64,000 nt of DNA from Actinomycetota bacterium (GCA_019240215.1 JAFAYQ010000063.1:172155-236154), one strand, 5' to 3'. Counted from the stretch's first letter, positions 1 to 8,247 are shown. A program made the numbers and translations. Notes: generated by a model from the sequence alone, not told the origin.

Positions 1-416
1 ACGCGCCCCGGCCGCTCGGCTACGCGCTGCCGCCGGTCATGGGCAGCGTGCTCGACTTCTCCGGGGCCGGGCAGCGCCCGCTGCGCGTCTACATCACCGG
101 TGACACCCTGCTGCACGACGGCATCGACGCCATCGCCGGGCGGTTTCCCGGCATCGACCTGTGCCTGATCCATCTGGGGGGCACCCGGATCGCCGGCGTC
201 CTGCTGACGATGGATGCCCGCCAGGGAGTCGAGGCGCTGCGTATCATCGCCCCGCGCGAGGCGATCCCCATCCACTACGACGACTACACCGTGTTCAGGT
301 CCCCGCTGGCCGACTTCAAGCGGCTGGCCGGGCAGGCCGATCTCCCGACCAGCATCCACTACCTCGAGCGCGGCGAAACCTATCCGCTCACCCGGGCCGG
401 GTCGAGGCCCAGCTGA
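1..416 (+). CDS. MBL-fold metallo-hydrolase, C-terminal part
   Basis: The frame is open from the window edge, so the gene starts upstream; an internal ATG at 39 is not a likely start. The visible 137 residues match the last third of the metallo-beta-lactamase fold. YITGDTLL is the strand carrying the bridging metal-ligand aspartate, LCLIHLGG follows, and the final IPIHYDDY carries the last metal-ligand histidine. This is the layout of UlaG/RomA-like hydrolases. The N-terminal HxHxDH motif lies outside the window, so the substrate cannot be judged. The stop overlaps the convergent NTF2-like gene by 37 bp, with no terminator hairpin between them. Confidence 0.8.
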   Translation, partial: APRPLGYALPPVMGSVLDFSGAGQRPLRVYITGDTLLHDGIDAIAGRFPGIDLCLIHLGGTRIAGVLLTMDARQGVEALRIIAPREAIPIHYDDYTVFRSPLADFKRLAGQADLPTSIHYLERGETYPLTRAGSRPS

Positions 417-844
417 GCGAGCAGGGCGGTCTGGTCCCACAGGGTGCGGTGGGACGCGATCAGCGAGCGTTCGACGGTCACGATCGAGATCGCCAGCACC
501 TCGGCCGGGCGGTGGGTGGCGGCCACTCCGGGCAGCAGCCACGGCAGCTCCCGGTCGTGGGTGAAGCTGACCATGTCCTCCTGGGCCACCCGCCAGCGGT
601 CGAAGGTCCGCGACAGCCGCCGGAAGCTCAGGCCGGCGGGCAGGTGCGGCAGCAGGTCCCCGGCCAGGTAACGCCGCAGGCCGTCGCCGGTCGCGCCGGT
701 GCCGGCCGGGATGTTGGCCAGCGTGCAGCCGGGGGTGACGCAGGCCAGGGCCGCGTCCAGGTCCGGCCGGGAGAACAGCGCGGCCTGGAACGCGTCCCTG
801 ATCCGCGCGACCTCGACCATGCGATCCTGGACGGCTTTGGTCAT
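380..844 (-). CDS. NTF2-like / SnoaL-like protein
   Basis: A 154-residue protein with the length and pattern of the NTF2-like alpha+beta barrel: an N-terminal helix (VARIRDAFQAALFSRPDLDA), then a strand-rich half ending in a hydrophobic core strand and SHRTLWDQTALLAQLGL. That C-terminal helix recurs in SnoaL-like proteins, which occur as free enzymes and beside hydrolases. No Shine-Dalgarno sequence precedes the ATG. Instead TAGGCT lies seven bases upstream, as expected for a leaderless transcript. It converges on the MBL gene and runs codirectionally with the downstream-initiated cupin and flavoenzyme genes. The reaction is unknown; snoaL-type cyclase, isomerase or a simple binding role are all possible. 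Confidence 0.72.
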   Translation of the reverse strand: MTKAVQDRMVEVARIRDAFQAALFSRPDLDAALACVTPGCTLANIPAGTGATGDGLRRYLAGDLLPHLPAGLSFRRLSRTFDRWRVAQEDMVSFTHDRELPWLLPGVAATHRPAEVLAISIVTVERSLIASHRTLWDQTALLAQLGLDPARVSG

Positions 845-851
845 ACCGTCC

Positions 852-857
852 AGCCTA
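852..857 (-). promoter_or_regulatory. Putative -10 element, leaderless NTF2-like gene
   Basis: TAGGCT read on the minus strand ends seven bases before the ATG at 844, and no Shine-Dalgarno sequence is present. This TANNNT-N7-start layout is typical of leaderless actinobacterial transcripts. The -35 region is not recognisable. Confidence 0.4.
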
Positions 858-868
858 CGTTTCGCAGG

Positions 869-1345
869 TCAGGCCGGGAACTGGTCGTGCCGGGCCCAGA
901 GCTCGAGCCAGTCCTGGCCGGTCATGGTGCGGCCGGACGAGCGGATCTCGGCCAGCTCGGTGAAGTACTTTTCGCGGGGCGGGGCCGGCGCGAACAGGAT
1001 GAGCATCCGGGCCGGGGCGCCGCTTTCATTGGAGAAAGCGTGGATCCCGCCCTGGGGTACGTAGAGGAAGTCGCCTTGGACGGCGTCGACCCAGGCGTCC
1101 CCGTTGAACAGCCGGACCGTGCCCGCCATGACGTAGAACGATTCGGAAAACGCCCGGTGGAAGTGGGGATCGGCGCCGCCCGGGGTGCCGCTCATGTTCC
1201 ACTCGAACAGGCCGTACTGGCGGTTGGTGGCCGACCCCGGTGCGGTGAACACCACGTGGGTCCCGGACGGGTAGGTCACCGACGGCACCTGGCCGCCCGG
1301 GCGGTAGCGGGCGCTGACTTCACCGGCGTCTCTGCTGTAAGTCAT
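869..1345 (-). CDS. Cupin-domain protein
   Basis: A 158-residue single-domain cupin. Motif 1 is visible as GADPHFHRAFSESFYVMAG: two His and a Glu as metal ligands in the G(X)5HXH(X)3-4E(X)6G pattern. Motif 2 is GDFLYVPQGGIHAFSN (G(X)5PXG(X)2H(X)3N). An ATG at 1345 is preferred over the longer open frame because GGAGA lies nine to ten bases upstream and homologous cupins begin close to this point. The start lies inside the 3' end of the flavoenzyme gene (26-bp overlap), so the two are probably co-transcribed and translationally coupled. It could be a small dioxygenase or an isomerase; the sequence does not tell which. Confidence 0.8.
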   Translation of the reverse strand: MTYSRDAGEVSARYRPGGQVPSVTYPSGTHVVFTAPGSATNRQYGLFEWNMSGTPGGADPHFHRAFSESFYVMAGTVRLFNGDAWVDAVQGDFLYVPQGGIHAFSNESGAPARMLILFAPAPPREKYFTELAEIRSSGRTMTGQDWLELWARHDQFPA

Positions 1346-2924
1346 GATCGGATTCTCCGCGCCCGCCCCGGCGGCTGGCCAGCAGGCCACGGGCCGGGAC
1401 CGACCACAGCGGCTCGGGGTCGTGCCCGTGGGCGGCCAGGATCGTGTTGGCGGCCAGGATCCCGGTGGCGGCGGCCCGCTCCATCAGCGCGCAGGGGAAC
1501 GGGGCCGCCACCCAGTCGCCGGCCAGCGACAGCCCGGGGACCTCAGTGACCACCCCAGGAGTAGTGGCGTGGGCGCCGACCGGGAACCCGGCCGCGTCGG
1601 TGCCGACCCGGCCGCGATGGTCGATCGGGGTGAGGCGCGCCACCTCCGGCCACAGCCCCCGCAGCTCGGCCAGCATCTGGGCCCCGAGCTTGGCCGCGCT
1701 GACACCGGCCGGGCAGGCGTAGGCGTGCAGTTCGGCCACTGACCCGCCGGTCCGGTCGTGCCAGGCCCGGGCGCCCGCCTCGAACCGGTGGTACAGCGTG
1801 ACCGAGTCGAGCAGGCCCGGGCCGGCCACGCTGGTGAACTGGGCCCGGGCCGGGTCCACGTCGCCGTCCAGCCAGTAGCGGGCGACCGCGTAGGGCGGCC
1901 CGGTCCGGGGGGCGGCCGCCACCGCCGCCAGCCGCGGGTCGGCCGCGGTGGCGCTGGGCGAGGCGGCCAGGATGGGCGCGGCCGCCTCCGCGTCGGCCGC
2001 CAGGATCACCTCGTCGGCGGTCAGCTCGCCGCCGCCGGTGCGGACCCGCCAGCGGCCGGCCGGGTCGCGGTCCAGGCCGGTGACCGGCCTCCCGGTCTCG
2101 ATGCGGGTGCCCCGCTGCTCCAGGTAGCGGGCCAGCGGTGTCCAGATCGCGGTCTGGTAGTCGGCGTGCGGGGCGTCCATGCCCAGGCCTTCGGGGTTGC
2201 CGAGGAAGAAGAAGTGGAACATCGCCACCAGCTCGGCCGCCGACATGGTTTCGGCGTCGTTGAAAAATGAATGGGCGAAGACGTTGAACAGCATCGTCCG
2301 GGCCCGCTCGGGCAGCCGCAGCGCAACCAGGAACCGCTCGGCGCTGATCCGGTCCAGCCGCGCGTAGGTGCGCTCGGGGTCGAACGTGAGCAGGTTGGCG
2401 CCGACGGCCAGGTTGGCCCCGGCCACGTCCCGGACCCGCAGGCTGGGCGAGCGCAGGGTCAGGGCGGCGATGCTGACCGGCGGGGCGGGCGGCAGCCGGT
2501 CGAACTCCTCGTCCGGCCAGCTGGCCGAGATCACCGGGTAGCTGCCGAGCGGATGCAGCAGCGGCCCGGCCCCGGTGGTTGCCCCCGCGACCCCGGCGGC
2601 GGCCCGGCCGAGGATCCGCCGCCAGTTGTAATACTGGCGGAAGAAGCCGTGGAACCCGTGGTCGACCAGCTGGAGGCTGCCGTCCGGCAGCGTGTACGGG
2701 TCGGCCCCGAGCCTGCCTCCCAGCCGTCCGGCCGCCTCGCACAGTACGACCGGCACGCCCCGCTCGGCCAGCACCACCGCGGCCGAGGCGCCCGCGATCC
2801 CGCCGCCGATCACGACCACCTGCGGTACCCGGCCGGCCGCCGCGGCCGGGCGGACCGGGAGACCGGCGGCCACCTCCGGGCGCACCCCCAGCGCGCGCCC
2901 CACCAGCCTGGACACTGAGACCAT
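1320..2924 (-). CDS. FAD-dependent oxidoreductase, CrtU/CruE-like
   Basis: A 534-residue flavoprotein. The dinucleotide-binding motif VVVIGGGIAGASAAVVLAER sits at residues ~36-55, followed by the E of the second strand and RLGGRLG. The segment DHGFHGFFRQYYNWR at ~90-104 is characteristic of the carotenoid-type amine-oxidase branch that includes isorenieratene synthase CrtU. A C-terminal FAD motif (LSLAGDWVAAPFPCALMERA) closes the fold. CrtU desaturates and migrates methyl groups on carotenoid end rings; I cannot show that this one does, since no crtE/B/I genes are in the window. A CrtA-like gene lies 5.3 kb away. The start lacks an SD sequence but has TAGCTG seven bases upstream and TTGACA further back. 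Confidence 0.72.
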   Translation of the reverse strand: MVSVSRLVGRALGVRPEVAAGLPVRPAAAAGRVPQVVVIGGGIAGASAAVVLAERGVPVVLCEAAGRLGGRLGADPYTLPDGSLQLVDHGFHGFFRQYYNWRRILGRAAAGVAGATTGAGPLLHPLGSYPVISASWPDEEFDRLPPAPPVSIAALTLRSPSLRVRDVAGANLAVGANLLTFDPERTYARLDRISAERFLVALRLPERARTMLFNVFAHSFFNDAETMSAAELVAMFHFFFLGNPEGLGMDAPHADYQTAIWTPLARYLEQRGTRIETGRPVTGLDRDPAGRWRVRTGGGELTADEVILAADAEAAAPILAASPSATAADPRLAAVAAAPRTGPPYAVARYWLDGDVDPARAQFTSVAGPGLLDSVTLYHRFEAGARAWHDRTGGSVAELHAYACPAGVSAAKLGAQMLAELRGLWPEVARLTPIDHRGRVGTDAAGFPVGAHATTPGVVTEVPGLSLAGDWVAAPFPCALMERAAATGILAANTILAAHGHDPEPLWSVPARGLLASRRGGRGESDHDLQQRRR

Positions 2925-2931
2925 GGGTGAC

Positions 2932-2958
2932 CAGCTACCCGCCCAGACCGGTTGTCAA
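2932..2958 (-). promoter_or_regulatory. Putative promoter of the CrtU-like gene
   Basis: On the minus strand TTGACA (2958-2953) is followed after 15 bp by TAGCTG (2937-2932), seven bases before the ATG. The spacer is short for a sigma-70-type promoter, but the layout suggests a leaderless transcript. Confidence 0.35.
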
Positions 2959-2983
2959 CGGCGGGTCCGGTCACGAGCCTGCC

Positions 2984-3454
2984 TCAGTGGCCGTGGGCCA
3001 GGTAGAGCGGGTGGCTGCGGTCGAGGATCTCCTGCAGCTCGACCACGTTGCCGTCCGGGTCGCGGGCGTAGGCGACCCGGACCACCCCCGCCACCTCCTG
3101 GGGCGGGCCGTGGAAGGTGACCCCGGCCGCGCTCAGCCGCTCGTACTCGGTCACGTTGTCCTCGACGTCGATGCAGATGTGGGCGATGCCGACGTCGTTG
3201 ACCGCCCGGTCGTGGTTGGCCGGGGTGCCGAGCGGGTTGCGGTACTCGAAGATCTCCAGGTACACGTCGCCGCTCTTGATCATGCAGAGCTTGGCGGCCG
3301 AGTCGCGCAGGCCGGTGATGATGTCGCAGGCCTCGTTGCCGGTCTCCCACTCCATCTCGAAGACCTTGGTGAAGCCCAGCAGGTCACAGTAGAAACTGGT
3401 CAGCGCCTCGGCGTCCCGGGTGCTGAGCCCGGCGTGGTGCATGCCCTTGATCAC
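2984..3454 (-). CDS. VOC-family protein, extradiol-dioxygenase/glyoxalase fold
   Basis: A 156-residue single vicinal-oxygen-chelate domain. GMHHAGLSTRDAEALTSFY is the first beta-alpha-beta unit with the first metal-ligand His. VGIAHICIDVEDN starts the second unit with another His, and DPDGNVVELQEI supplies the terminal Glu. The H-H-E metal triad is therefore intact. The start is a GTG that overlaps the TGA of the upstream cupin (GTGA), so the two are translationally coupled. Lying beside a PaaX regulator and aryl-CoA genes, it could act on an aromatic or ring-cleaved intermediate as dioxygenase, isomerase or epimerase. The family cannot be narrowed from sequence alone. Confidence 0.82.
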   Translation of the reverse strand: MIKGMHHAGLSTRDAEALTSFYCDLLGFTKVFEMEWETGNEACDIITGLRDSAAKLCMIKSGDVYLEIFEYRNPLGTPANHDRAVNDVGIAHICIDVEDNVTEYERLSAAGVTFHGPPQEVAGVVRVAYARDPDGNVVELQEILDRSHPLYLAHGH

Positions 3455-4011
3455 GCCGGCTGCCCTCCGGTCGCGGGCCGGGTCCGCGGCTGCGGCTCCT
3501 CCAGCTGCCAGCCGTACTTCTGGCCGGTGGCCACGAAGTCCTCGACCGAGGGCATCCGGTAGTCGTGGGTGGGTACCGCCGGGAGCGCGGCCGGCTCGCC
3601 CAGCTCCTCGAAGAAGTGCTCGAAGCCGCCCGGCGTGACCGTGATCAGCATCCGCGACGTGGCCGAGTGGACGAAGATCGAGTGGCTGGTGTCCGGCGGG
3701 ATCCACACCACGCAGCCCGCGGTCGCCTGCTTGACCGAGTCGCCGACCGCGATGTCGACGTCGCCTTCGGCGATGTAGAACAGCTCGGCCTCGTGCGCGT
3801 GCCGGTGCACCGGCGCCTGCCAGCCGCGCAAGCAGTCGACCTGGCAGAACGACAGCATCTGGCTGGTGTCGAGCGCCTTGGCCTTGAACGTGAGCAGGGC
3901 CCCGGCGAACCAGACGAGGTCGCCCTCGGACTGGCCCAGCAGGTAGCCGGCCGGGTCGGCGCCCGGGGTGGGCGTGCCCAGCAACTGGGACTGCGGAGGT
4001 GGCACGGTCAT
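3451..4011 (-). CDS. Cupin protein, quercetin-dioxygenase-like
   Basis: A 186-residue cupin with motif 1 as VHRHAHEAELFYIAEG (H-H-E ligands) at ~70-85 and motif 2 as GCVVWIPPDTSHSIFV with the fourth ligand His. The N-terminal ~60 residues and a C-terminal tail ending QKYGWQLEEPQPR are extra to the core. The start is well supported: GAGGAG lies six bases upstream of the ATG. It is the first gene of a two-gene operon with the VOC protein, transcribed away from the PaaX-like gene across a 95-bp region. Likely roles are an Fe/Mn-dependent dioxygenase on a phenolic intermediate, or an isomerase. It is much shorter than bicupin gentisate dioxygenases. Confidence 0.78.
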   Translation of the reverse strand: MTVPPPQSQLLGTPTPGADPAGYLLGQSEGDLVWFAGALLTFKAKALDTSQMLSFCQVDCLRGWQAPVHRHAHEAELFYIAEGDVDIAVGDSVKQATAGCVVWIPPDTSHSIFVHSATSRMLITVTPGGFEHFFEELGEPAALPAVPTHDYRMPSVEDFVATGQKYGWQLEEPQPRTRPATGGQPA

Positions 4012-4093
4012 CGTTGACTCCTCGGGTCGTCGTCGCCGTCATTGTGAGTCATATAAACAACGACCGTCAACAGAGTGTTGCTCTTTATCGGCG

Positions 4094-4099
4094 TAGGAT
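4094..4099 (+). promoter_or_regulatory. Putative -10 element, leaderless PaaX-like gene
   Basis: TAGGAT ends seven bases before the ATG at 4107. AGGA within it could alternatively serve as a weak Shine-Dalgarno. The preceding bases 4041-4080 are the only AT-rich stretch between the two divergent genes, so the shared promoter and operator should lie there. Confidence 0.4.
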
Positions 4100-4106
4100 C
4101 GCCCGT

Positions 4107-4940
4107 ATGCGGCCACGGTCGATCGTCTTTGACTTGTTCGGTGACTACCTCCGGTACCGGGGCGGCGAGGTCCGGCTGCGCCCGCTCAGCGCGCTGCTGA
4201 GCTGCTTCGGGGTGGCCGACAGCACCACCCGGGTGGTGATGGCCCGGCTGCGCCGCGAGGGCTGGTTCGACACCCGCCCGGTCGGCCGGGAGACCGTCTA
4301 CCGGCTCACCCCGCGTGGCTGGCAGCTGCTCGACGAGGGGCGGTCGCGCATCTTCGACCGGGTGCGGGAGCCGTGGGACGGCCAGTGGCAGATGGTCATC
4401 TACGCGGTGCCGGAGAGCGACCGGGCGGTCCGCGAGGAGCTGCGCAAGGAGCTCGCCTGGCTCGGCTTCGGCCCGCTGGCCAGCTCGACCTGGATCAGCC
4501 CGCACGACCGGCTGGCGCAGGTCGAGCAGAAGTTCGCCGATCACCCGACCGTCCGCCTGGACCTGCTCCGGTGCCGCTCGGCCGGGCTGCTGCAGGACCG
4601 CGAGATGGTCGGCCGGTGCTGGGATCTGGACATCCTCAACCAGGACTACCAGCAGCTGCTGCGCCGGTACCGGCCGCAGCTGCCGCACTACCGGGCCGGG
4701 CGGATCGAGCCCCGGCAGGCGCTGGTCGACCGGATGCAGCTGATCTACGACTACCGCAAGTTCCCGTTCCGCGATCCGGACCTGCCGGTCGAGCTGCTGC
4801 CCGGCGGCTGGCGCGGCCGGGAGGCCCACGAGCTGTTCCTGGCCGTGCACGAGCTGCTGGGCGAGGCGGCCGGCCGGTTCGTCGACCAGGTGCTGGGTGA
4901 GGGTTGCCAGCCCCGCCTACAGGTGTCATTATTTCGTTAA
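4107..4940 (+). CDS. PaaX-family transcriptional repressor
   Basis: A 277-residue regulator. The N-terminal winged helix runs from RSIVFDLFGDYLRYRG through VADSTTRVVMARLRREGWF (recognition helix) and ETVYRLTPRGWQLL. A middle domain (GQWQMVIYAVPESDRAVREE, LGFGPLASSTWISP) and a C-terminal helical domain (YDYRKFPFRDPDLPVELLP) complete the PaaX layout, and the length is normal for the family. PaaX repressors respond to aryl-CoA thioesters such as phenylacetyl-CoA. Here the gene lies between a divergent cupin/VOC operon and a codirectional aryl-CoA hydroxylase/ligase operon, so it very probably controls both. The ATG at 4107 fits the family start; the longer open frame upstream crosses the promoter region. 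Confidence 0.9.
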   Translation: MRPRSIVFDLFGDYLRYRGGEVRLRPLSALLSCFGVADSTTRVVMARLRREGWFDTRPVGRETVYRLTPRGWQLLDEGRSRIFDRVREPWDGQWQMVIYAVPESDRAVREELRKELAWLGFGPLASSTWISPHDRLAQVEQKFADHPTVRLDLLRCRSAGLLQDREMVGRCWDLDILNQDYQQLLRRYRPQLPHYRAGRIEPRQALVDRMQLIYDYRKFPFRDPDLPVELLPGGWRGREAHELFLAVHELLGEAAGRFVDQVLGEGCQPRLQVSLFR

Positions 4941-4957
4941 CCGTCTCGTAAGTGACA
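4924..4957. promoter_or_regulatory. Inverted repeat ahead of the aryl-CoA operon
   Basis: TGTCATT and AAGTGACA form an imperfect inverted repeat separated by 19 bp. It spans the end of the PaaX-like gene and the leader of the hydroxylase gene. Position suggests a repressor operator; binding is inferred only. Confidence 0.3.
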
Positions 4958-4975
4958 CATGTTGAGGTGACTGCG

Positions 4976-6595
4976 GTGCGGATTGCGGTACTCGGCGGCG
5001 GTCCGGGCGGGCTGTTCGCGGCCACCCTGGCCAAGACCTCGGACCCCACCCGGGACGTGACCGTGTTCGAGCGCAACCGGGCGCAGGACACGTTCGGCTT
5101 CGGGGTCGTGTTCTCCGACGCCACCCTGCGCGGCCTCGATGACGCCGACCCGGTGCTGCGGACCGCGCTGGCCGGCCACGGGGTGCACTGGGACCCGATC
5201 GAGGTCCGGCTGCACGGTGAGCGGTTCCGCTGCCACGGCAACGGGATGGCGGCGGTGGCCCGCACGACCCTGCTGGGGCTGCTCCAGGAGCAGGCGATCA
5301 AGGCCGGCGTCGACGTGCGGTTCTCGGCCGCGGTCAGCCCTCCGGAGCTGCTGCGGGCCGGGTATGACCTGGTCATCGCGGCTGACGGGGCCAACTCGGG
5401 GCTGCGGGACCAGTTCGCTGAGGAGTTCCAGCCGAGCGCCGCCACCGCGACCGCCAAGTTCATCTGGCTGGGCACCAGCTACCCGTTCACCGGGCTGACG
5501 TTCGTGCACGAGCGCAGCGAGCACGGCGTCTTCGCGGTGCACGGCTACCCGATCGGCGACGGCCGGTCCACGTTCATCGTCGAGACCGACCAGGAGGCGT
5601 GGCAGGCGGCCGGCCTGGACGAGTTCGACGTGCGCCAGCCCCCGGGCGCCAGCGACGAGAAGTCCCGGCGCTACCTGCAGGACCTGTTCGCGGCCGAGAT
5701 CGACGGCCACCCGCTGCTGGCCAACAACTCCCGGTGGGGCAACTTCCGGACCCGGCGGGCGGCCCGCTGGCGGCACCGGGCCGGTGACACCTGGGTGGCG
5801 TTGCTCGGGGACGCGGCCCACACCGCCCACTTCTCGGTCGGTTCGGGGACCAAGATGGCGCTCGAAGACGCGGTCGCGCTGGCGGCCGCGCTCGACGATC
5901 ACCCGGGCGACCTGGACGCGGCGCTGGCCGCCTACGAGGCGGCCCGGCAGCCGCCGGTGGCCCGGATCCAGGACTCGGCCCGGCCCAGCCTGTCCTGGTG
6001 GGAGCACTTCGGCCGGTCCTACGACCGGCTGCCACCCTGGCAGTTCGCCTATCACTTCTTCACCCGCAGCCTGACCGACGCCAAGCTGCGCCGTCGCGAT
6101 GAGGACTTCGTGGCCGCCACCCTCGACCGCTGGCGGAGCGTCCACCGGGCCGACCCGCTCGGCAGCCCGATCGACGTGGCCGGTCAGCGGGTGCCGGGCC
6201 GGGTGGTGACGGTGGCCGGGGCCGAGGTGCGCTGGCCGGGTGGAGCGCTGCCGCTGCTGACCGCGCCCGCCGGGGCCGGCGGCCCCGAGGCTGGCGTCCC
6301 TGGGGTTGGCGGCCCCGGGGCCGGCGGTGCCTGGGGCCTGCTGGTGACGGCGCCCGCCCGCGAGGCCGGGCTGGCCGCCGCCCTCGGCCAGCTGGCGGCC
6401 GGGGTGGCGGCCGGGGCCGCGCTGGTGGCGGTGGCGGGCGGCACCGCGCTGACCCGGCGGCTGCTGACCGAGGCGGCCCGGCTCGAGCACGGCGCCGTCA
6501 GCCTGCTGATCGATGAGGCCGAGGCGGACCGGTTGGCGGACGTGGCCGAGACCGCGGTCCTGTCCGGCCGCACCGACCTGGTCGGGGCGCCGTGA
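4976..6595 (+). CDS. Salicylyl-CoA 5-hydroxylase-like FAD monooxygenase
   Basis: A 539-residue class A flavoprotein monooxygenase: VRIAVLGGGPGGLFAATLAK (Rossmann GxGxxG) at the N terminus, AGYDLVIAADGANSGLR (DG motif), and WVALLGDAAHTAHFSVGSGT (GD motif). TFGFGVVFSDATL after the first strand is typical of the branch that hydroxylates salicylyl-CoA or anthraniloyl-CoA. After ~residue 430 a Gly/Ala/Pro-rich linker leads into a ~90-residue tail ending AVLSGRTDLVGAP. This may be a shrunken relic of the old-yellow-enzyme domain found in bifunctional relatives. GTG at 4976 is chosen over GTG at 4952 because GAGGTGA lies five to six bases upstream. The stop overlaps the next start (GTGA). Predicted role: aryl-CoA ring hydroxylation with NADH and O2. 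Confidence 0.78.
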   Translation: MRIAVLGGGPGGLFAATLAKTSDPTRDVTVFERNRAQDTFGFGVVFSDATLRGLDDADPVLRTALAGHGVHWDPIEVRLHGERFRCHGNGMAAVARTTLLGLLQEQAIKAGVDVRFSAAVSPPELLRAGYDLVIAADGANSGLRDQFAEEFQPSAATATAKFIWLGTSYPFTGLTFVHERSEHGVFAVHGYPIGDGRSTFIVETDQEAWQAAGLDEFDVRQPPGASDEKSRRYLQDLFAAEIDGHPLLANNSRWGNFRTRRAARWRHRAGDTWVALLGDAAHTAHFSVGSGTKMALEDAVALAAALDDHPGDLDAALAAYEAARQPPVARIQDSARPSLSWWEHFGRSYDRLPPWQFAYHFFTRSLTDAKLRRRDEDFVAATLDRWRSVHRADPLGSPIDVAGQRVPGRVVTVAGAEVRWPGGALPLLTAPAGAGGPEAGVPGVGGPGAGGAWGLLVTAPAREAGLAAALGQLAAGVAAGAALVAVAGGTALTRRLLTEAARLEHGAVSLLIDEAEADRLADVAETAVLSGRTDLVGAP

Positions 6596-8247
6596 CCGCG
6601 CTGGCCGACGGGTTCGTGCCCTGGCCGTCCGATCTCACCCGGGTCTACCGGCAGCGGGGCTGGTGGCGCGGGCAGGCGCTCGGGTCGGAGCTGGCCACCG
6701 CCGCTGACCGGCGGCCGGACGCGGTGGCGCTGGCCGACGGGGAGGTCCGGCTGACCTACCGGTCGCTGCTGGCCCGGGCCGACAGGCTGGCCAGCTGGCT
6801 GGTGGACGAGCTGGGGCTGGCCCGCGAGGACCGGCTGGTGGTCCAGCTGCCCAACTGCTGGCAGTTCGTCGTGCTCACGCTGGCCTGCCTGCGGGCCGGC
6901 GTCGTGCCGGTGATGGCGCTGCCCGCGCACCGGCGGCACGAGCTCAGCCACCTGGTGGCGCACAGCGAGGCGGCCGCCATCGCCGTCCCCGCCACCCTGC
7001 GCGGCTTCGACCACGCGGAGCTGGCCGACGAGCTGCGGGCCGATGCTCCGGCCCTCCAGCACGTACTGGTGGTGGGGACACCGCGCCCGGGTCAGCTCGA
7101 CCTGACCGAGCACTGCGCGGAACCGGCCACGGCCGCCGGGCACCGGGCCCGCTGGGACGCCGATCCGCCCGGCCGTTCCGCCGTCGCGGTCTTCCTGCTG
7201 TCCGGGGGGACCACCGGACTGCCCAAGCTGATCGCCAGGACCCACGACGACTACGCCTACAACGCCAGGGCCAGCGCCGAGCTGTGCGGGCTGGGGCCGG
7301 ACACCGTCTACCTGGGCACGCTGCCGGTCTCCCACAACTTCCCGCTGGCCTGCCCCGGCGTCCTCGGCACGCTGCTGGCCGGCGGCCGGGTGGTGATGCT
7401 GCCGTCGCCCGACCCGGAGCGGGTGTTCGCCACCATCGCCGCCGAAGGCGTCACCGTGGCCACCGCGGTGCCCGCGGTCGCCCAGCGCTGGCTCGGCCAC
7501 GCCCGCCAGCACGGCCCGGATCAGCTCGCCACCCTGCGGCTGCTGCAGGTGGGCGGGGCCCGGCTGGCCGACGAGGTGGCCCGGACCGTCCGCCCGGTCC
7601 TCGGCTGCACCCTCCAGCAGGTGTTCGGCATGGCCGAGGGGCTGCTCAACTACACCCGGCTGGACGACCCCGAGGACGTCATCTGCACCACCCAGGGCCG
7701 CCCGCTGAGCGACGGCGACGAGGTCCGCATCGTCGACCAGACCGGCCAGGACCTGCCCGACGGGGTGGCCGGGGTGCTGCTCACCCGCGGCCCCTACACT
7801 CCGCGCGGTTACTACCGGGCGCCCGAGCAGAACGCCCGGTCGTTCGCGCCCGGTGGCTGGTACCGCAGCGGCGACATCGTCCGCCGCCGGCCCGACGGCA
7901 ACCTGGTCGTCGAGGGCCGCGACAAGGACATGATCAACCGGGGCGGGGAGAAGATCAGCGCCGAAGAGGTGGAGAACCTCGCCTACCGGACCGCGGCCGT
8001 CGCCCACGCGGCCGCGGTCTCGATGCCCGACCCCGAGCTGGGCGAACGGGTGTGCCTGTACGCGGTGCTCAAGCCGGGAGCGACGCTCACCCTGGGCGAG
8101 CTCCGGGCGGCCATGGCCGACGCGGGGGCGGCCCGCTTCACCTGGCCCGAACGGCTGGAGATCGTCGGCCAGCTGCCGGTCACCAAGGTCGGCAAGGTCG
8201 ACAAGAAGGCGCTGCGCGACGACATCGCCGACCGGCTCAGCCACTGA
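6592..8247 (+). CDS. Aryl-acid adenylate/CoA ligase, SdgA/DhbE-like
   Basis: A 551-residue member of the ANL superfamily, closest in pattern to salicylate- and 2,3-dihydroxybenzoate-AMP ligases. It opens DGFVPWPSDLTRVYRQRGWW, as DhbE-type enzymes do. The P-loop-like motif is FLLSGGTTGLPKLIARTHDD. AHNFPLACPG-type and QQVFGMAEGLLNYTRL regions match the aryl-acid pocket segment. GGWYRSGDIVRRRPDGNLVV and GRDKDMINRGGEKISAEE are the A7/A8 motifs, and VTKVGKVDKKALR carries the catalytic Lys. It overlaps the hydroxylase by four bases. In Streptomyces salicylate degradation the ligase makes salicylyl-AMP for transfer to CoA, and the partner then hydroxylates it; I infer the same here. No siderophore synthetase is nearby. 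Confidence 0.85.
   Translation: MTALADGFVPWPSDLTRVYRQRGWWRGQALGSELATAADRRPDAVALADGEVRLTYRSLLARADRLASWLVDELGLAREDRLVVQLPNCWQFVVLTLACLRAGVVPVMALPAHRRHELSHLVAHSEAAAIAVPATLRGFDHAELADELRADAPALQHVLVVGTPRPGQLDLTEHCAEPATAAGHRARWDADPPGRSAVAVFLLSGGTTGLPKLIARTHDDYAYNARASAELCGLGPDTVYLGTLPVSHNFPLACPGVLGTLLAGGRVVMLPSPDPERVFATIAAEGVTVATAVPAVAQRWLGHARQHGPDQLATLRLLQVGGARLADEVARTVRPVLGCTLQQVFGMAEGLLNYTRLDDPEDVICTTQGRPLSDGDEVRIVDQTGQDLPDGVAGVLLTRGPYTPRGYYRAPEQNARSFAPGGWYRSGDIVRRRPDGNLVVEGRDKDMINRGGEKISAEEVENLAYRTAAVAHAAAVSMPDPELGERVCLYAVLKPGATLTLGELRAAMADAGAARFTWPERLEIVGQLPVTKVGKVDKKALRDDIADRLSH

Noticed and set aside
3451..4011. Gentisate 1,2-dioxygenase
   Set aside because: The protein has one cupin domain and 186 residues; gentisate dioxygenases are ~340-residue bicupins.
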